Positions 27,546 to 36,896 of a stretch of DNA of 64,000 nucleotides are shown here, in pieces; within the stretch, counting starts at the first letter, position 1, and each line of letters opens with the position of its first letter. A program made the position numbers and the translations under genes. A model generated the notes under the pieces. The model saw only the letters and a program-made list of their open reading frames with translations. It was not told the origin of the DNA and did not search any database. Source of the stretch: Xanthobacter aminoxidans (GTDB lineage: Bacteria; Pseudomonadota; Alphaproteobacteria; Rhizobiales; Xanthobacteraceae); NCBI RefSeq assembly GCF_023571765.1, contig NZ_JAMJXC010000003.1:419405-483404 (forward strand), written 5' to 3'.

Positions 27546-28661
27546 TCAGCCTTGGGGGAACGGCCAGGCCGGGCTCTGGCCCACCTGCCCGCGATGGCGG
27601 AGGAGGTGGTCGGCCAGCACGCACCACACCATGGCCTCGCCCACCGGCACGGCGCGGATGCCCACGCACGGGTCGTGCCGGCCTTTGGTGAAGATCTCGG
27701 TCTCGTGGCCGGTCCGGTCCACGGTCTGGCGCGGCGTCAGGATGGAGGAGGTGGGCTTCACCGCGAAGCGCGCGACGATGGGGGCGCCGGTGGAGATGCC
27801 GCCGAGGATGCCGCCCGCGTGGTTGGCGAGGAAGTGCGGCCGCCCCTCGTTGCCGAGGCGCATCTCGTCCGCATTCTGCTCGCCGGTGAGGCGGGCGGCG
27901 TTGAAGCCCTCGCCGATTTCCACGCCCTTGGCGGCATTGATGCCCATGAGGGCGGAGGCCAAGTCCCCATCCAGCTTGGCATAGAGCGGTGCGCCGAGGC
28001 CGGGCGGAACGCCCTCCGCCACCAGCTCCACCACCGCGCCCACCGAGGAGCCGGCCTTGCGGATGCCGTCGAGGTATTCCTCGAACAGCGGCACGGTGCC
28101 GGGGTCCGGGCAGAAGAACGGGTTGTTGCCCACCTCGTCCCAGTCCCAGCGAGACCGGTCGATCTCGATCTCGCCGATGCGCACCACAGCCCCGCGCACG
28201 GTGACGCCGGGCAGCACCTTGGCGGCGATGGCGCCAGCCGCGACCCGCGTCGCCGTCTCGCGCGCAGAGGACCGTCCGCCGCCGCGATGGTCGCGGATGC
28301 CGTATTTGATGTCGTAGGTGAAGTCCGCATGGCCGGGGCGGTAGGCGCCGGCGATGTCGGCGTAATCCTTGGACCTCTGGTCCACGTTCTCGATCAGCAG
28401 CGCGATGGGCGTGCCGGTGGTGACGAGGCCGCCCTCGGGATGGGGCAGGGTGCCGGACAGCACCTTCACCTCGTCCGGCTCGCGGCGCTGGGTGGTGAAG
28501 CGGGACTGGCCGGGCCGCCGCCGGTCGAGGGCCGCCTGCACCTCCTCGATGGAGAAGCGCACGTTGGGCGGGCAGCCATCCACCACGCAGCCGATGGCGA
28601 CCCCGTGGCTTTCGCCGAAGGTGGTCACGCGGAACATGTGGCCGAAGGTGTTGAACGACAT
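27546..28661 (-). CDS. aroC: Chorismate synthase
   Basis: 371-residue FMN-dependent enzyme that converts 5-enolpyruvylshikimate 3-phosphate to chorismate, the last step of the shikimate pathway. Signatures: [49 protein letters not shown], the AROC_2 segment [16 protein letters not shown] and the C-terminal [13 protein letters not shown]. Length and start are standard. Confidence 0.98.
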   Translation of the reverse strand: MSFNTFGHMFRVTTFGESHGVAIGCVVDGCPPNVRFSIEEVQAALDRRRPGQSRFTTQRREPDEVKVLSGTLPHPEGGLVTTGTPIALLIENVDQRSKDYADIAGAYRPGHADFTYDIKYGIRDHRGGGRSSARETATRVAAGAIAAKVLPGVTVRGAVVRIGEIEIDRSRWDWDEVGNNPFFCPDPGTVPLFEEYLDGIRKAGSSVGAVVELVAEGVPPGLGAPLYAKLDGDLASALMGINAAKGVEIGEGFNAARLTGEQNADEMRLGNEGRPHFLANHAGGILGGISTGAPIVARFAVKPTSSILTPRQTVDRTGHETEIFTKGRHDPCVGIRAVPVGEAMVWCVLADHLLRHRGQVGQSPAWPFPQG

Positions 28662-28824
28662 GGCGCCTTTAGTCCTCGTACTGCTCCGGGCTCAATAAAC
28701 GAGGACGGCCGGCAAGGGAACGAGGAAGGGCCGGTGCCGCCCACCGCGCATTTGTGGCTCCGGCGTCACACAGGAAGGGCATCCTGTGCTATGACGTGCG
28801 CCGACGGAGCACCACACCCCCGCC

Positions 28825-30153
28825 ATGCCTCTACTCGAAATCCTGATCGTCCTCGTCCTCGTTCTCATCAACGCCGTTCTCGCAGCAGCGGAATTGTCGA
28901 TCGTCTCGTCTCGCCCCGCGCGGCTGAAGACGCTGGCTGATCGCGGGAACAAGGGGGCCAAGGCGGCCATGCGGCTGGCGGAAGACCCCGGCCGCTTCCT
29001 CTCCACCGTCCAGATCGGAATCACCCTCATCGGCATCCTGGCCGGCGCCTTCTCCGGCGCCAGCCTCGGCGATCTCCTGGGCGAGACGCTGCGGGAGGCC
29101 GGACTGCCCACCAGTGTCGCGCACCCGCTGGGCTATACGGCGGTGGTGGTGGCCATCACCTATGTGTCGCTGGTGATCGGCGAACTCATTCCCAAGCGGC
29201 TCGCGCTTCAGAATGCGGAGCCTCTGGCCTGCATTCTCGCGCCCCTCATGATCGGGCTTTCCAAGGTGTCGGCGCCCATGGTGTGGCTGCTCGATGCTTC
29301 GACCCGCGCGGTGCTGACCCTGCTCGGCCGGGGCGGCAGCCGCTCCAGCTCGGTCACCGACGAGGAAATCCGCGCCATCATCACCGAGGCCGAGACGGCG
29401 GGCGTCATCGACCCCGCCGAACGGCGCATGATCTCCGGCGTGATGCGCCTTGCCGACCGCCCGGTGACGGCCATCATGACGCCCCGGCCGGACGTGGAGT
29501 GGGTGGATATCTCCAAGGATGCGGAGGAGGTGCGCCACGTTCTCCTCACCACGCCCCACTCGCGCCTGCCGGCCTGCGACGGATCGCCCGAGGAGACCAT
29601 CGGCGTCATTCAGGCCAAGCGCGTGCTGGACGCCTATCTGAAGGGCGAGCGGCCCGACCCGCGGCAATATGTGCAGACGGTGCCCTTCATCGTGGAAAAC
29701 GTGGGCGCGCTGGAGGCCATGCGCGTGCTGCGCGGCGCCGAGGTGCCCATGGCCATCGTGGTGGACGAGTACGGCGACATGGCCGGCGTGGTGACGGGCT
29801 ACGACCTGCTGCTCGCCATCACCGGATCGGTGGAAGCCAGCCATGAGCCGGGCGATGCGCATGTGGAGCGCAACGTGGTCGAGCGCCACGACGGCAGCTA
29901 TCTGGTGGCCGGCGACACGCCGGTGGACGAACTGCGCGACCTGCTGGACGTCGCCCTCCCGATCGACGAGGGCTTCCACACGGTCGCCGGCTTCGCCCTC
30001 TCCCACCTCAAGGAACTCCCCGAGGAGGGCGAGGTCTTCACGGCGCTGGGATGGCGGTTCGAGATCGTCGACATGGACGGCCGCCGCATCGACAAGCTGC
30101 TGGTGTCGCGGCCCCACGTGCTGCACCGGCAGGAAGTGGCGGGGCAGGGCTGA
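28825..30153 (+). CDS. CNNM/CorC (HlyC-type) hemolysin family membrane protein
   Basis: 442-residue protein: an N-terminal CNNM (DUF21) membrane region of about four helices (residues 1-190), two CBS domains (VTAIMTPRPDVEWVDI to about 330) and a C-terminal CorC_HlyC domain (GFHTVAGFALSHLKELPEEG). The family is linked to magnesium or cobalt efflux and resistance, not to hemolysis. Inner membrane. Divergent from aroC, 163 bases apart. Confidence 0.92.
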   Translation: MPLLEILIVLVLVLINAVLAAAELSIVSSRPARLKTLADRGNKGAKAAMRLAEDPGRFLSTVQIGITLIGILAGAFSGASLGDLLGETLREAGLPTSVAHPLGYTAVVVAITYVSLVIGELIPKRLALQNAEPLACILAPLMIGLSKVSAPMVWLLDASTRAVLTLLGRGGSRSSSVTDEEIRAIITEAETAGVIDPAERRMISGVMRLADRPVTAIMTPRPDVEWVDISKDAEEVRHVLLTTPHSRLPACDGSPEETIGVIQAKRVLDAYLKGERPDPRQYVQTVPFIVENVGALEAMRVLRGAEVPMAIVVDEYGDMAGVVTGYDLLLAITGSVEASHEPGDAHVERNVVERHDGSYLVAGDTPVDELRDLLDVALPIDEGFHTVAGFALSHLKELPEEGEVFTALGWRFEIVDMDGRRIDKLLVSRPHVLHRQEVAGQG

Positions 30154-30186
30154 GGCCCCGCCCGCGCCGGCCCTTCAGCCTCTTGA

Positions 30187-30939
30187 TTAATCCCGCCGGG
30201 CGAGGGAGCGCAGGAAGCCCTCGTATTCCTCGGTCAGCTCCATATCCACGCCGAACGCGTTCTTCAGCAGGATGTTGGCAATGAAGGGCTGATCGTTGCG
30301 CTTCTCTTCGAGCGTTTCGCGCAGGACCGGCACCGTGTCCTCGATGTGCTTGAGGAAGGCGATGCCCTTCTCCAGCGTCTCGGTCCATTTGGCGCGGTGC
30401 CACAAGGCCAGCGGGTACATGATCTCGTGGACGAAGTTGGACTTGCGGGCCTTCTCGAAGAAGCGCAGCCCCGCGCTCCAGTTCTCCTTGGAGCGCAGCG
30501 GCGGGGGCGGGATGTCGCCCAGCAGCATCTTCTTGCCGGCCTGTCCCACGAAATCCTCGAGCGTGATGGGCGTCTCGATGTTGGTGCGGAAGTGCCAGAG
30601 GGCGAAGTTGCCCGGATATTCCTTGCCCCAGGCCTCGATGAAGGCGGCCTCCACCTTGTCGACCGCCGCCTTGTCGCCTTTCAGCGCGGCCGTCATGCAG
30701 AAGGCGAACATGGCATCGTTGGCGACATTGTGCACGCCGCCATTGGCAAGGTCGGCCGGGCTGAGGGTGGGGGTCTTGCCATCAGCCGGAACCGTCGCAT
30801 CGCCGGCGCGCAGGGCGGTGATGAATTTGGTGATTTCCAGCCAGCCCATGTAGTGGGCGATGAAGGCGTCCGGATCCACATGGACGATGGCGAGGTTGAG
30901 CGGCATCTTCCGCTTCTGCAGTTCGGCCATGTCGGTCAT
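30187..30939 (-). CDS. Uncharacterised 250-residue cytoplasmic protein
   Basis: A complete frame with strong codon bias and an upstream GGGGGGAC ribosome binding site. The protein is soluble, without signal peptide or membrane segment, rich in Trp, Phe and Lys, and looks mainly helical (LNLAIVHVDPDAFIAHYMGW, FALWHFRTNIETPITLEDF, HEIMYPLALWHRAKWTETL). I do not recognise a family. It lies between the CNNM gene (convergent) and a phosphatase gene (same strand, 142 bases upstream), which says little about its job. Confidence 0.75.
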   Translation of the reverse strand: MTDMAELQKRKMPLNLAIVHVDPDAFIAHYMGWLEITKFITALRAGDATVPADGKTPTLSPADLANGGVHNVANDAMFAFCMTAALKGDKAAVDKVEAAFIEAWGKEYPGNFALWHFRTNIETPITLEDFVGQAGKKMLLGDIPPPPLRSKENWSAGLRFFEKARKSNFVHEIMYPLALWHRAKWTETLEKGIAFLKHIEDTVPVLRETLEEKRNDQPFIANILLKNAFGVDMELTEEYEGFLRSLARRD

Positions 30940-31081
30940 GAAAAGTCCCCCCGGGGCTCGGGTGAAAAGGCGTCAACAAACGACCCTGCCCGTCGCGTTC
31001 GCGACACGGGTGCCGGGCCTACCGGTTTGACGCAGCAAGAAAAATGCCAAGGGGAAATGTGTGGACGGACAGCGCGGAAGC

Positions 31082-31669
31082 TCAGTCCGCGACCTCGAAG
31101 CCGCCGCGGGAGACCACATAGACCGCCCCCTGCCGCACGGGCAGATTGGAGGCTTCGGCTTCCGGCATCCCGGCCTTCACGTGCAGCAGCGCGCGGATGA
31201 CGCCGCCGTGGGTGACGATGACGGCGTCATCCTCGATCTCGGCGCAGGCCGCGCCGACGCGCTCGCACAGGGTGCGATAGCTTTCGCCGCCGGGGGGCGC
31301 GAAGTTCCAGGGATCGAGATCGCGCCGGCGCACGGCGTCATGGTCGCGGCGGCGCAGCTCGGGCCAGGTCTGGCCCTCCCATATGCCGAAGGAGATTTCA
31401 GCGAAACGGATGTCGGTCTTGAAATCGCTGACAGGCAGATCGAGGCCGGTGCGCAGGATGCGCATGGTCTCCACGGCCCGCGACAGGGGGCTGGAGACAT
31501 AGGCCAAGGCGCGCGTATCTCCCGCCAGCTGGGCGAGCACGCGTCCGACCTGGCCCGCCTGGATGCGGCCGAGCGTGTTCAGCGGCACGTCGCGGCGCCC
31601 CTGGAGCCGGCCCACCACATTCCAGTCGGTCTCGCCATGGCGGACGAGGAAAAAGCGTCGCGTCGTCAT
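31082..31669 (-). CDS. Histidine phosphatase family protein
   Basis: 195-residue phosphoglycerate mutase-like phosphatase. Catalytic motif LVRHGETDWN near residue 8, then SPLSRAVETMRI, the acidic EISFGIWEGQTWPEL and the second catalytic histidine in VIVTHGGVIRALL. Typical of the phosphatases acting on phosphoglycerate, alpha-ribazole phosphate or sugar phosphates; the substrate is not defined. Start ATG 31669. Confidence 0.92.
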   Translation of the reverse strand: MTTRRFFLVRHGETDWNVVGRLQGRRDVPLNTLGRIQAGQVGRVLAQLAGDTRALAYVSSPLSRAVETMRILRTGLDLPVSDFKTDIRFAEISFGIWEGQTWPELRRRDHDAVRRRDLDPWNFAPPGGESYRTLCERVGAACAEIEDDAVIVTHGGVIRALLHVKAGMPEAEASNLPVRQGAVYVVSRGGFEVAD

Positions 31670-31704
31670 CTCTCTCCGGCCCGCCCTGTCGGGCGCGGCG
31701 TCGC

Positions 31705-32217
31705 TCACCGCGGCGGAATCGTGATTACGTGGTCGTACCACTCGCCGCGCGGCGGGTAGGTCACGCGCAGCTTGATGGTCGAGCCCGGCGCCGCCTTGCC
31801 CTTGTAGCTCACGATGAGCCCCTTGGCCGGCTGGCCGATGCACTTGGTGGTGCGCCCGCCATCGATTCCCGTGGCGACGAAGCGGCCATACTGGATGCCG
31901 ACCTTGCCGCCGGGCGGGGCGGAGAGGACCTGGATGGTCGGAATCTGCGTCTGCTGGCAGTTGTAGTCGGAGGTGCCGGCGGCAAAGAGCGCGCTGCGGC
32001 TGCCGCCGCCCCCGATCATGAAGCTGACGCCGCTCTCGTAGGGCGTCACATAGTCCGGGAAGATCGCGCCGCCCGGGCCGAACACGCGGTCGCGGAACGG
32101 ATACTGCTCGAAGGTCGGCGGGCTCTGCGCCAGCGCCGCACCGGCAGACACGAGCAATCCCGCGGAGACGGCAACGGCGAGGGCGAAACGGGAAGCCCGG
32201 GAATCAAGCGCCGTCAT
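31705..32217 (-). CDS. Secreted protein of unknown function
   Basis: 170-residue protein with a signal peptide (FALAVAVSAGLLVSAGAALA, then QSPPTF). The mature part contains GGGGSRSALF and two cysteines (NCQQTQ, TKCIGQ) that could form a disulfide, and ends in beta-strand-like sequence. An AAGGAG ribosome binding site precedes ATG 32217. No family recognised. It lies 35 bases upstream of the phosphatase gene and 31 bases downstream of fabI, so the three may be co-transcribed. Confidence 0.72.
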   Translation of the reverse strand: MTALDSRASRFALAVAVSAGLLVSAGAALAQSPPTFEQYPFRDRVFGPGGAIFPDYVTPYESGVSFMIGGGGSRSALFAAGTSDYNCQQTQIPTIQVLSAPPGGKVGIQYGRFVATGIDGGRTTKCIGQPAKGLIVSYKGKAAPGSTIKLRVTYPPRGEWYDHVITIPPR

Positions 32218-32248
32218 GGTTTGTCTCCTTTGTGGGCGCGCGCCGTAT

Positions 32249-33076
32249 TCAATCGCGGACGAGGGCGAGGTCCGGCGCGTCGGGATGCTTCATGCCCACA
32301 ATATGGTACCCGGCATCCACATGATGCACCTCGCCGGTCACACCACGCGACAAATCGGAGAGGAGATAGACGCCCGCGTCGCCAACCTCGTCGGTGGTGA
32401 CGGTGCGGCGCAGCGGCGAGTTCAGCTCGTTCCACTTCAGGATGTAGCGGAAGTCGCCGATGCCCGAGGCGGCCAGCGTCTTGATGGGGCCGGCGGAGAT
32501 GGCGTTCACGCGGATCGCCTTGGGGCCGAGGTCAGCGGCCAGATACCGCACGCTGGCCTCCAGCGCCGCCTTGGCCACACCCATGACGTTGTAGTGGGGC
32601 ATCCACTTTTCCGCACCGTAATAGGTGAGCGTGATGAGGGAGCCGCCATTGGTCATCAGCTTCTCCGCCCGCTGCGCGACGGCGGTAAAGGAGTAGCAGG
32701 AGATGAGCATGGTCTTGGTGAAATTGTCCGCCGTGGTTTCCACATAGCGGCCGTCCAGCTCGTCCTTGTTGGAGAAGGCGATGCAATGGATGACGAAATC
32801 GAGCGTGCCGAACAGGCGCTCGGTCTCGGCGAAGACGGCATCCAGCGTCTCGGGCTCGGTGACGTCACAGTGGCCGACCAGATGACCGCCCAGTTCCGCC
32901 GCCAGCGGCTCCACCCGCTTCCTCAGCGCCTCGCCCTGATAGGTGAGGGCGAGCTCGGCGCCATGGGCCCGCGCGGACTTGGCGATTCCATAGGCGATGG
33001 ATCGGTTGTTGGCGACACCGAGAATCAGCCCGCGCTTGCCCTTCAGAAGACCGCTCGCGAAACCGTCCGTCGCCAT
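32249..33076 (-). CDS. fabI: Enoyl-[acyl-carrier-protein] reductase FabI
   Basis: 275-residue NADH-dependent reductase for the last step of fatty acid elongation. It shows the modified Rossmann start LILGVANNRSIAYGIAK, HCIAFSNKDELDGRY, and the active-site Tyr-x6-Lys in YNVMGVAK. The SAGPIKTLAASGI loop that covers the active site is also present. ATG 33076 is taken as start; an in-frame GTG at 33085 is possible. Confidence 0.95.
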   Translation of the reverse strand: MATDGFASGLLKGKRGLILGVANNRSIAYGIAKSARAHGAELALTYQGEALRKRVEPLAAELGGHLVGHCDVTEPETLDAVFAETERLFGTLDFVIHCIAFSNKDELDGRYVETTADNFTKTMLISCYSFTAVAQRAEKLMTNGGSLITLTYYGAEKWMPHYNVMGVAKAALEASVRYLAADLGPKAIRVNAISAGPIKTLAASGIGDFRYILKWNELNSPLRRTVTTDEVGDAGVYLLSDLSRGVTGEVHHVDAGYHIVGMKHPDAPDLALVRD

Positions 33077-33242
33077 AGACCCCACTCCACATGCTCAAGC
33101 TATTGAAACCCATGATGCCGGCCAGTGGACGCACCATGGGCGCGCTTCCTATGGCATGGGGCCATCCACCGTTCAAGCGAAGCTGGCGCGTCGCCCCCCT
33201 TGCATCGCCCGAGAGCGGATGCTAGATGCGGCGCCTCTGGAT

Positions 33243-33319
33243 CGGAGTGTAGCGCAGTCTGGTAGCGCACCACGTTCGGGACGTGGGGGTCGCAGGTTCA
33301 AATCCTGCCACTCCGACCA
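33243..33319 (+). tRNA. tRNA-Pro (anticodon CGG)
   Basis: 77 nucleotides including an encoded CCA. Acceptor CGGAGTG pairs with CACTCCG without mismatch; the anticodon stem CCACG/CGTGG encloses TTCGGGA, anticodon CGG. The T-arm GCAGGTTCAAATCCTGC is regular. Confidence 0.96.
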
Positions 33320-33327
33320 GATGAAAA

Positions 33328-33342
33328 TCCGGCTAGGCCGGA
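33328..33342 (+). terminator. Short hairpin after tRNA-Pro
   Basis: TCCGGC-TAG-GCCGGA, a perfect six-base stem 8 bases after the tRNA. The following bases (GACCCTGTCCCCC) contain no T-tract, so it may be a weak terminator or processing signal. Confidence 0.4.
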
Positions 33343-33477
33343 GACCCTGTCCCCCATCATCTCGATGATTGTTCGCCGCCCTCGGGCGCGCCGAAGCACG
33401 CGTCACGCCTCGTGGATTCTTTCTGCTGCGGGAGGTTGCGTAGGGCATCTTTTACCGTCTCATGGTAGACAGGTGCC

Positions 33478-34191
33478 ATGTTGTCCCGCCTTCTCCGCCG
33501 CACTCCCGCGCTCGTTCCGGACCGAATCGTGAGTCTCGGCGCGCTTTGCGAAGTGGCCTATCAGGTGCGCCGCCTCTCCCGGTCCGAGCGGGCCTATCCG
33601 TTCGATTGGTGGGTGACGCCGCTCGGCAGCGTGATGAAGGTGCTCGACGCCGGCGCGCCGGCTGTGTTCGAGGCAGCGCAGCTCATGAAGGTGCCGGATT
33701 ACGGTGGCCACCCCGCGCTGTATTCCCACCTCTCGGGCACCATCCACCTCCACGAATTCCCCGCGGGAGAGGATTTTCTCGCCCTCGAAGAGGCGGAGAT
33801 GGCGCGGCGCCTGATCCCGAAATACCAGGCCCTTCAGGCGCGGTTCCTGGGGGATTGCGCGCAGGGAATCACTCTGTTCGTCCGGCAGTGCCTCCCGGAG
33901 CACGATCCCAGGGAAGAGGCGCTGGAGGTGGCGATCGATAGCCTCCACGCGAAGCTGTGCACCATGGCCGCCGATCCCCGGCTGCTGCTGCTCGACTATG
34001 CGCCGGTGCGCCCCCGCCCGTGGCTGCTGACCGCAACCGTTCCTCGCCTGAAGGACTGCACCGATGTCGGCTCTCCCCGCGGATGGGATCGCACATTTCG
34101 GTCCATGCGCATTTCCTGTCGGGGAGGCGATGCGTTCCGATTCGACGATCTGAAGGAGACGCTGGTGCCGCCTGGAGAGCCCGCTCCCTGA
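33478..34191 (+). CDS. DUF1796 family putative papain-like cysteine peptidase
   Basis: 237-residue protein with the DUF1796 opening IVSLGALCEVAYQVRR followed by YPFDWWVTPLGSVMKVLD; a conserved Cys (near residue 25) and later His residues (SGTIHLHEFP) are the proposed catalytic pair. Family members are predicted papain-like peptidases, often near glycosyltransferases or capsule genes, without a tested substrate. No signal peptide. The neighbours are tRNA-Pro and a convergent MFS carrier, giving no functional clue. Confidence 0.75.
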   Translation: MLSRLLRRTPALVPDRIVSLGALCEVAYQVRRLSRSERAYPFDWWVTPLGSVMKVLDAGAPAVFEAAQLMKVPDYGGHPALYSHLSGTIHLHEFPAGEDFLALEEAEMARRLIPKYQALQARFLGDCAQGITLFVRQCLPEHDPREEALEVAIDSLHAKLCTMAADPRLLLLDYAPVRPRPWLLTATVPRLKDCTDVGSPRGWDRTFRSMRISCRGGDAFRFDDLKETLVPPGEPAP

Positions 34192-34204
34192 TTCGCCAGC
34201 CCCG

Positions 34205-35377
34205 TCACGCGCTCCCGCGCAGTCGCCAGGCGGCGAGGGCAAAGAGGGTGCAGGAGAGGGCGGCGAACAGGGCCAGGCCATGGGGGTGGATCTGCATGGC
34301 GAATCCCGCCCCCAGAGGGCCGACGAGTGCGCCGAGGCCCCAGAACAGGCCGGAGACCGCGTAGATGCCCACGAGGTCGCCGCCCTTGAACCGGCTGCCC
34401 ACCAGCGTGATCATGATGGTGTAGATGCCGACGAAGGCGCCGCCCCAGACGAACAGCAGGGCACAGGTCGCCACCACGTTGCCGAGCGCCAGCGGCCAGA
34501 TCGCCGCTCCGACCGCCGAGATGACCGCGAGCAGGATCACCAGCCTGCGGCGGTCCATGATGTCGCCGAGCCAGCCGATAGGCAGTTGCAGCAGGATGGC
34601 GCCGATCATCATCACCGACATCAGCCGTGTCGCATGCTCCTCCGCCCAGCCGAGCCCCACCGCATAGAGCGCGAGGAAGGAGAGGCCGGCGGTCTCGATG
34701 GTGGCATTCAGCATGGTCGCCGACAGGGCCAGCGGCGCGAGTCGCACGAAGCGCAGCGGATTGCTGATGGTCGGCTCGTCGAAATGCGGCGCGATCACCC
34801 TGGGCGACGCCACGAACAGCGCCGCGACCAAGGCCACCCCGGCACCCAGCAGATAGGGCAAGGCCCCCTCGGTGCCGACCAGGGAGAGAATCATCGGACC
34901 GAGGGCAAGGCCGACCGACATGGCGGCGGTGTAGGCTGCCATGGAGCGGGCGCGGGTGTTCTCGGTCGAGAGCGCGTTGATCCAGGTCTCGGAGGTGACG
35001 AACAGCGCTTCCGCCGCCATGCCGAGGAACAGGCGGAGCACGAACCAGAGCCAAATGGCCGGCATGACCGGGAAGGCGGCGAGCGCCAGCGCCGAGACAG
35101 CGATGGCGAGGAGAATCAGCCGGCGGGGGCCGAGCAGGGCCACCATCCGCGGGAGGATGACCGCCGTCGCCAGCACCCCGACGGCGTGCATGGCGGCATT
35201 GGCACCGATCACGGTTTCACTGAGGCCGCGGGCGGCCAGATCGAACGCGATGAGCGGGGCGGTCAGGGAATAGGTGAGGCCGAAGACCATGGCCGTCGCG
35301 ATCACCGCGCCGCGCGCGAGCACGGTGGATGTGTCGGGAAGGGCTGGGGGGATCGGCTCGCTGCTTTCGTGGGTCAC
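34205..35377 (-). CDS. MFS transporter (YcaD-like)
   Basis: 390-residue, 12-helix MFS carrier. The N-terminal half contains the motif pair LPRMVALLGPRRLILLAIA and FLGMAAEALFVTSETWINAL, typical of the YcaD-like subgroup of unknown substrate. Start is GTG 35377 (VTHESSE), which overlaps the TGA of the upstream HdeD/papain-like gene, so the two proteins are translationally coupled. No ATG fits the start of similarity. This coupling suggests a shared job for carrier and membrane protein. Confidence 0.85.
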   Translation of the reverse strand: MTHESSEPIPPALPDTSTVLARGAVIATAMVFGLTYSLTAPLIAFDLAARGLSETVIGANAAMHAVGVLATAVILPRMVALLGPRRLILLAIAVSALALAAFPVMPAIWLWFVLRLFLGMAAEALFVTSETWINALSTENTRARSMAAYTAAMSVGLALGPMILSLVGTEGALPYLLGAGVALVAALFVASPRVIAPHFDEPTISNPLRFVRLAPLALSATMLNATIETAGLSFLALYAVGLGWAEEHATRLMSVMMIGAILLQLPIGWLGDIMDRRRLVILLAVISAVGAAIWPLALGNVVATCALLFVWGGAFVGIYTIMITLVGSRFKGGDLVGIYAVSGLFWGLGALVGPLGAGFAMQIHPHGLALFAALSCTLFALAAWRLRGSA

Positions 35378-36741
35378 GGATGGGCTGGCCCTGCAGCCTC
35401 GGCGCGTTGGCGCACCGGAGGGGTGGCGACAACGCGTCCCGCTGCGAAGCGGCGCAGGAAATCCCTCAGCCGGTCCGCGAAGGGCGGCGGCGCCGGCTCG
35501 ACGATCCGCTTCATCGTGAGGGCGTAGTCGAGCACGAGCCCGGGCGTCCAGCTCATGGCCTCCGCCCGCGAGCGGATGTAGGCGGCCGCCCAGACGTCCG
35601 GATTGAACATGAGGGAGGCCACCCGCAGCCAGGGCATCCGGGTTGCGAGGCATCCTTCCAGCGCCGAATCGAGCGCGGCGGCCACCGCGACCGAACAATT
35701 GCGGTCGGTGAGGTTGTAGGTGTCCACCTGACGGTAGCCGGCCCAGAAGGCCATGAGCCGCCGCGTATCGAATCGGGTGAACTCCACCTTCTGGTCGGCC
35801 TCGCACCAGTTGGCGCATTCGTAGGCGTAGGACGGCTGGAAGCGGCCCTTCACGTCGTTCTCCGCCGTGGCGCGCAGGATGCGGGCGAATTCATCCGGCG
35901 GATGCTCGATCTCCTCCGCCGGATAATGGCTGATGTAGAGGTCGGGCTTCAGCTCGAGCGAGGCGTGACCGGTGGAAATCGCACCGTTGCGGTCCACCGC
36001 CGCAATGTAGCGGTCGAACACCGGGTGGTGGTCCTTCACGTCGGCAGAGCCGGTGGGGGTCCACACGCGCACGGTCATGGGGCCTTCCCAAGGGGGGAGG
36101 GGGCCTGTGTCGTCCACGATCACCGGCGCGTTCTCGTACCAGTCGCGCCCGCCATAGATGGGCAGGCTCAGGATGGCCACTTCGGCGAGGTGGGCTCTGA
36201 GCATCAGGCTCGCCCGCAGCATGATCCAGCCGGACATCAGCGTGAGCATGGCCACCGCGAGCGGCACCTTGAGTTCATGCGCGAGGGGCCAGTGGCTGCC
36301 GATGAACAGCGCCAGAAAGAGTTCAACCACCCCCACCGCCGCGGTCGAACGCCACATGCGGAACCGGACCACCGCCGCAGTGGCGATGCGGGCCGCCCCG
36401 TCCACGAGAAAGGCGGTGCCGAACAGAAGGGACAACGCCATTCCGTTATGGGAGGGGTAATCGAGGATGAAGGTGCCCAGGAACACAAGCGCGGCGGCGC
36501 GGCCGAGCGCCAGCAGCCGGCTGCGCGTGCCCGAGAAGGCGAAGGCCGTCAGGAGCCCCAGCAGGCCCTCGAACACGAAAACACCCCCGAACACCTGAGT
36601 CGCCACCGACATGGTGCCGTCCATGGCGTCGATCAGGATCAGGGAGGCGATAAGGAACAGCGCGGCCGCGACCAAGGTGAGCACCCACCAGCGGTCGCGC
36701 AATGCACGGGCTCCCACAAGCAGGAAGGCAAGCTTAACCAT
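35374..36741 (-). CDS. Membrane protein: HdeD-like helices fused to a papain-like (permuted NlpC/P60?) domain
   Basis: 455-residue protein. Residues 1-195 hold about six membrane helices arranged in repeats like HdeD family proteins. Residues 200-370 form a soluble domain with TGHASL (His259) and, 90 residues later, DRNCSVAVAAALDSA (Cys349). His before Cys is the order in circularly permuted NlpC/P60 or LRAT-like cysteine peptidases, so a protease or acyltransferase activity is inferred, not shown. The C-terminal ~85 residues are variable and Pro/Arg-rich. It is the first gene of a coupled pair with an MFS carrier. Confidence 0.7.
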   Translation of the reverse strand: MVKLAFLLVGARALRDRWWVLTLVAAALFLIASLILIDAMDGTMSVATQVFGGVFVFEGLLGLLTAFAFSGTRSRLLALGRAAALVFLGTFILDYPSHNGMALSLLFGTAFLVDGAARIATAAVVRFRMWRSTAAVGVVELFLALFIGSHWPLAHELKVPLAVAMLTLMSGWIMLRASLMLRAHLAEVAILSLPIYGGRDWYENAPVIVDDTGPLPPWEGPMTVRVWTPTGSADVKDHHPVFDRYIAAVDRNGAISTGHASLELKPDLYISHYPAEEIEHPPDEFARILRATAENDVKGRFQPSYAYECANWCEADQKVEFTRFDTRRLMAFWAGYRQVDTYNLTDRNCSVAVAAALDSALEGCLATRMPWLRVASLMFNPDVWAAAYIRSRAEAMSWTPGLVLDYALTMKRIVEPAPPPFADRLRDFLRRFAAGRVVATPPVRQRAEAAGPAHP

Positions 36742-36896
36742 GGCGAGGCGGGGATCACTCAGCGGAAACCGCCGCAGGATGACGGTAAAGGGATCAAGAA
36801 CGCAAGTCGTCCGCGCCGGTCGCGGGAAGGCTTTCGGAACTTCGCGGTGGGTCTCGTGTTCCGGTTAAGGACGCAAAACCATCGAGAGGTATTTCA

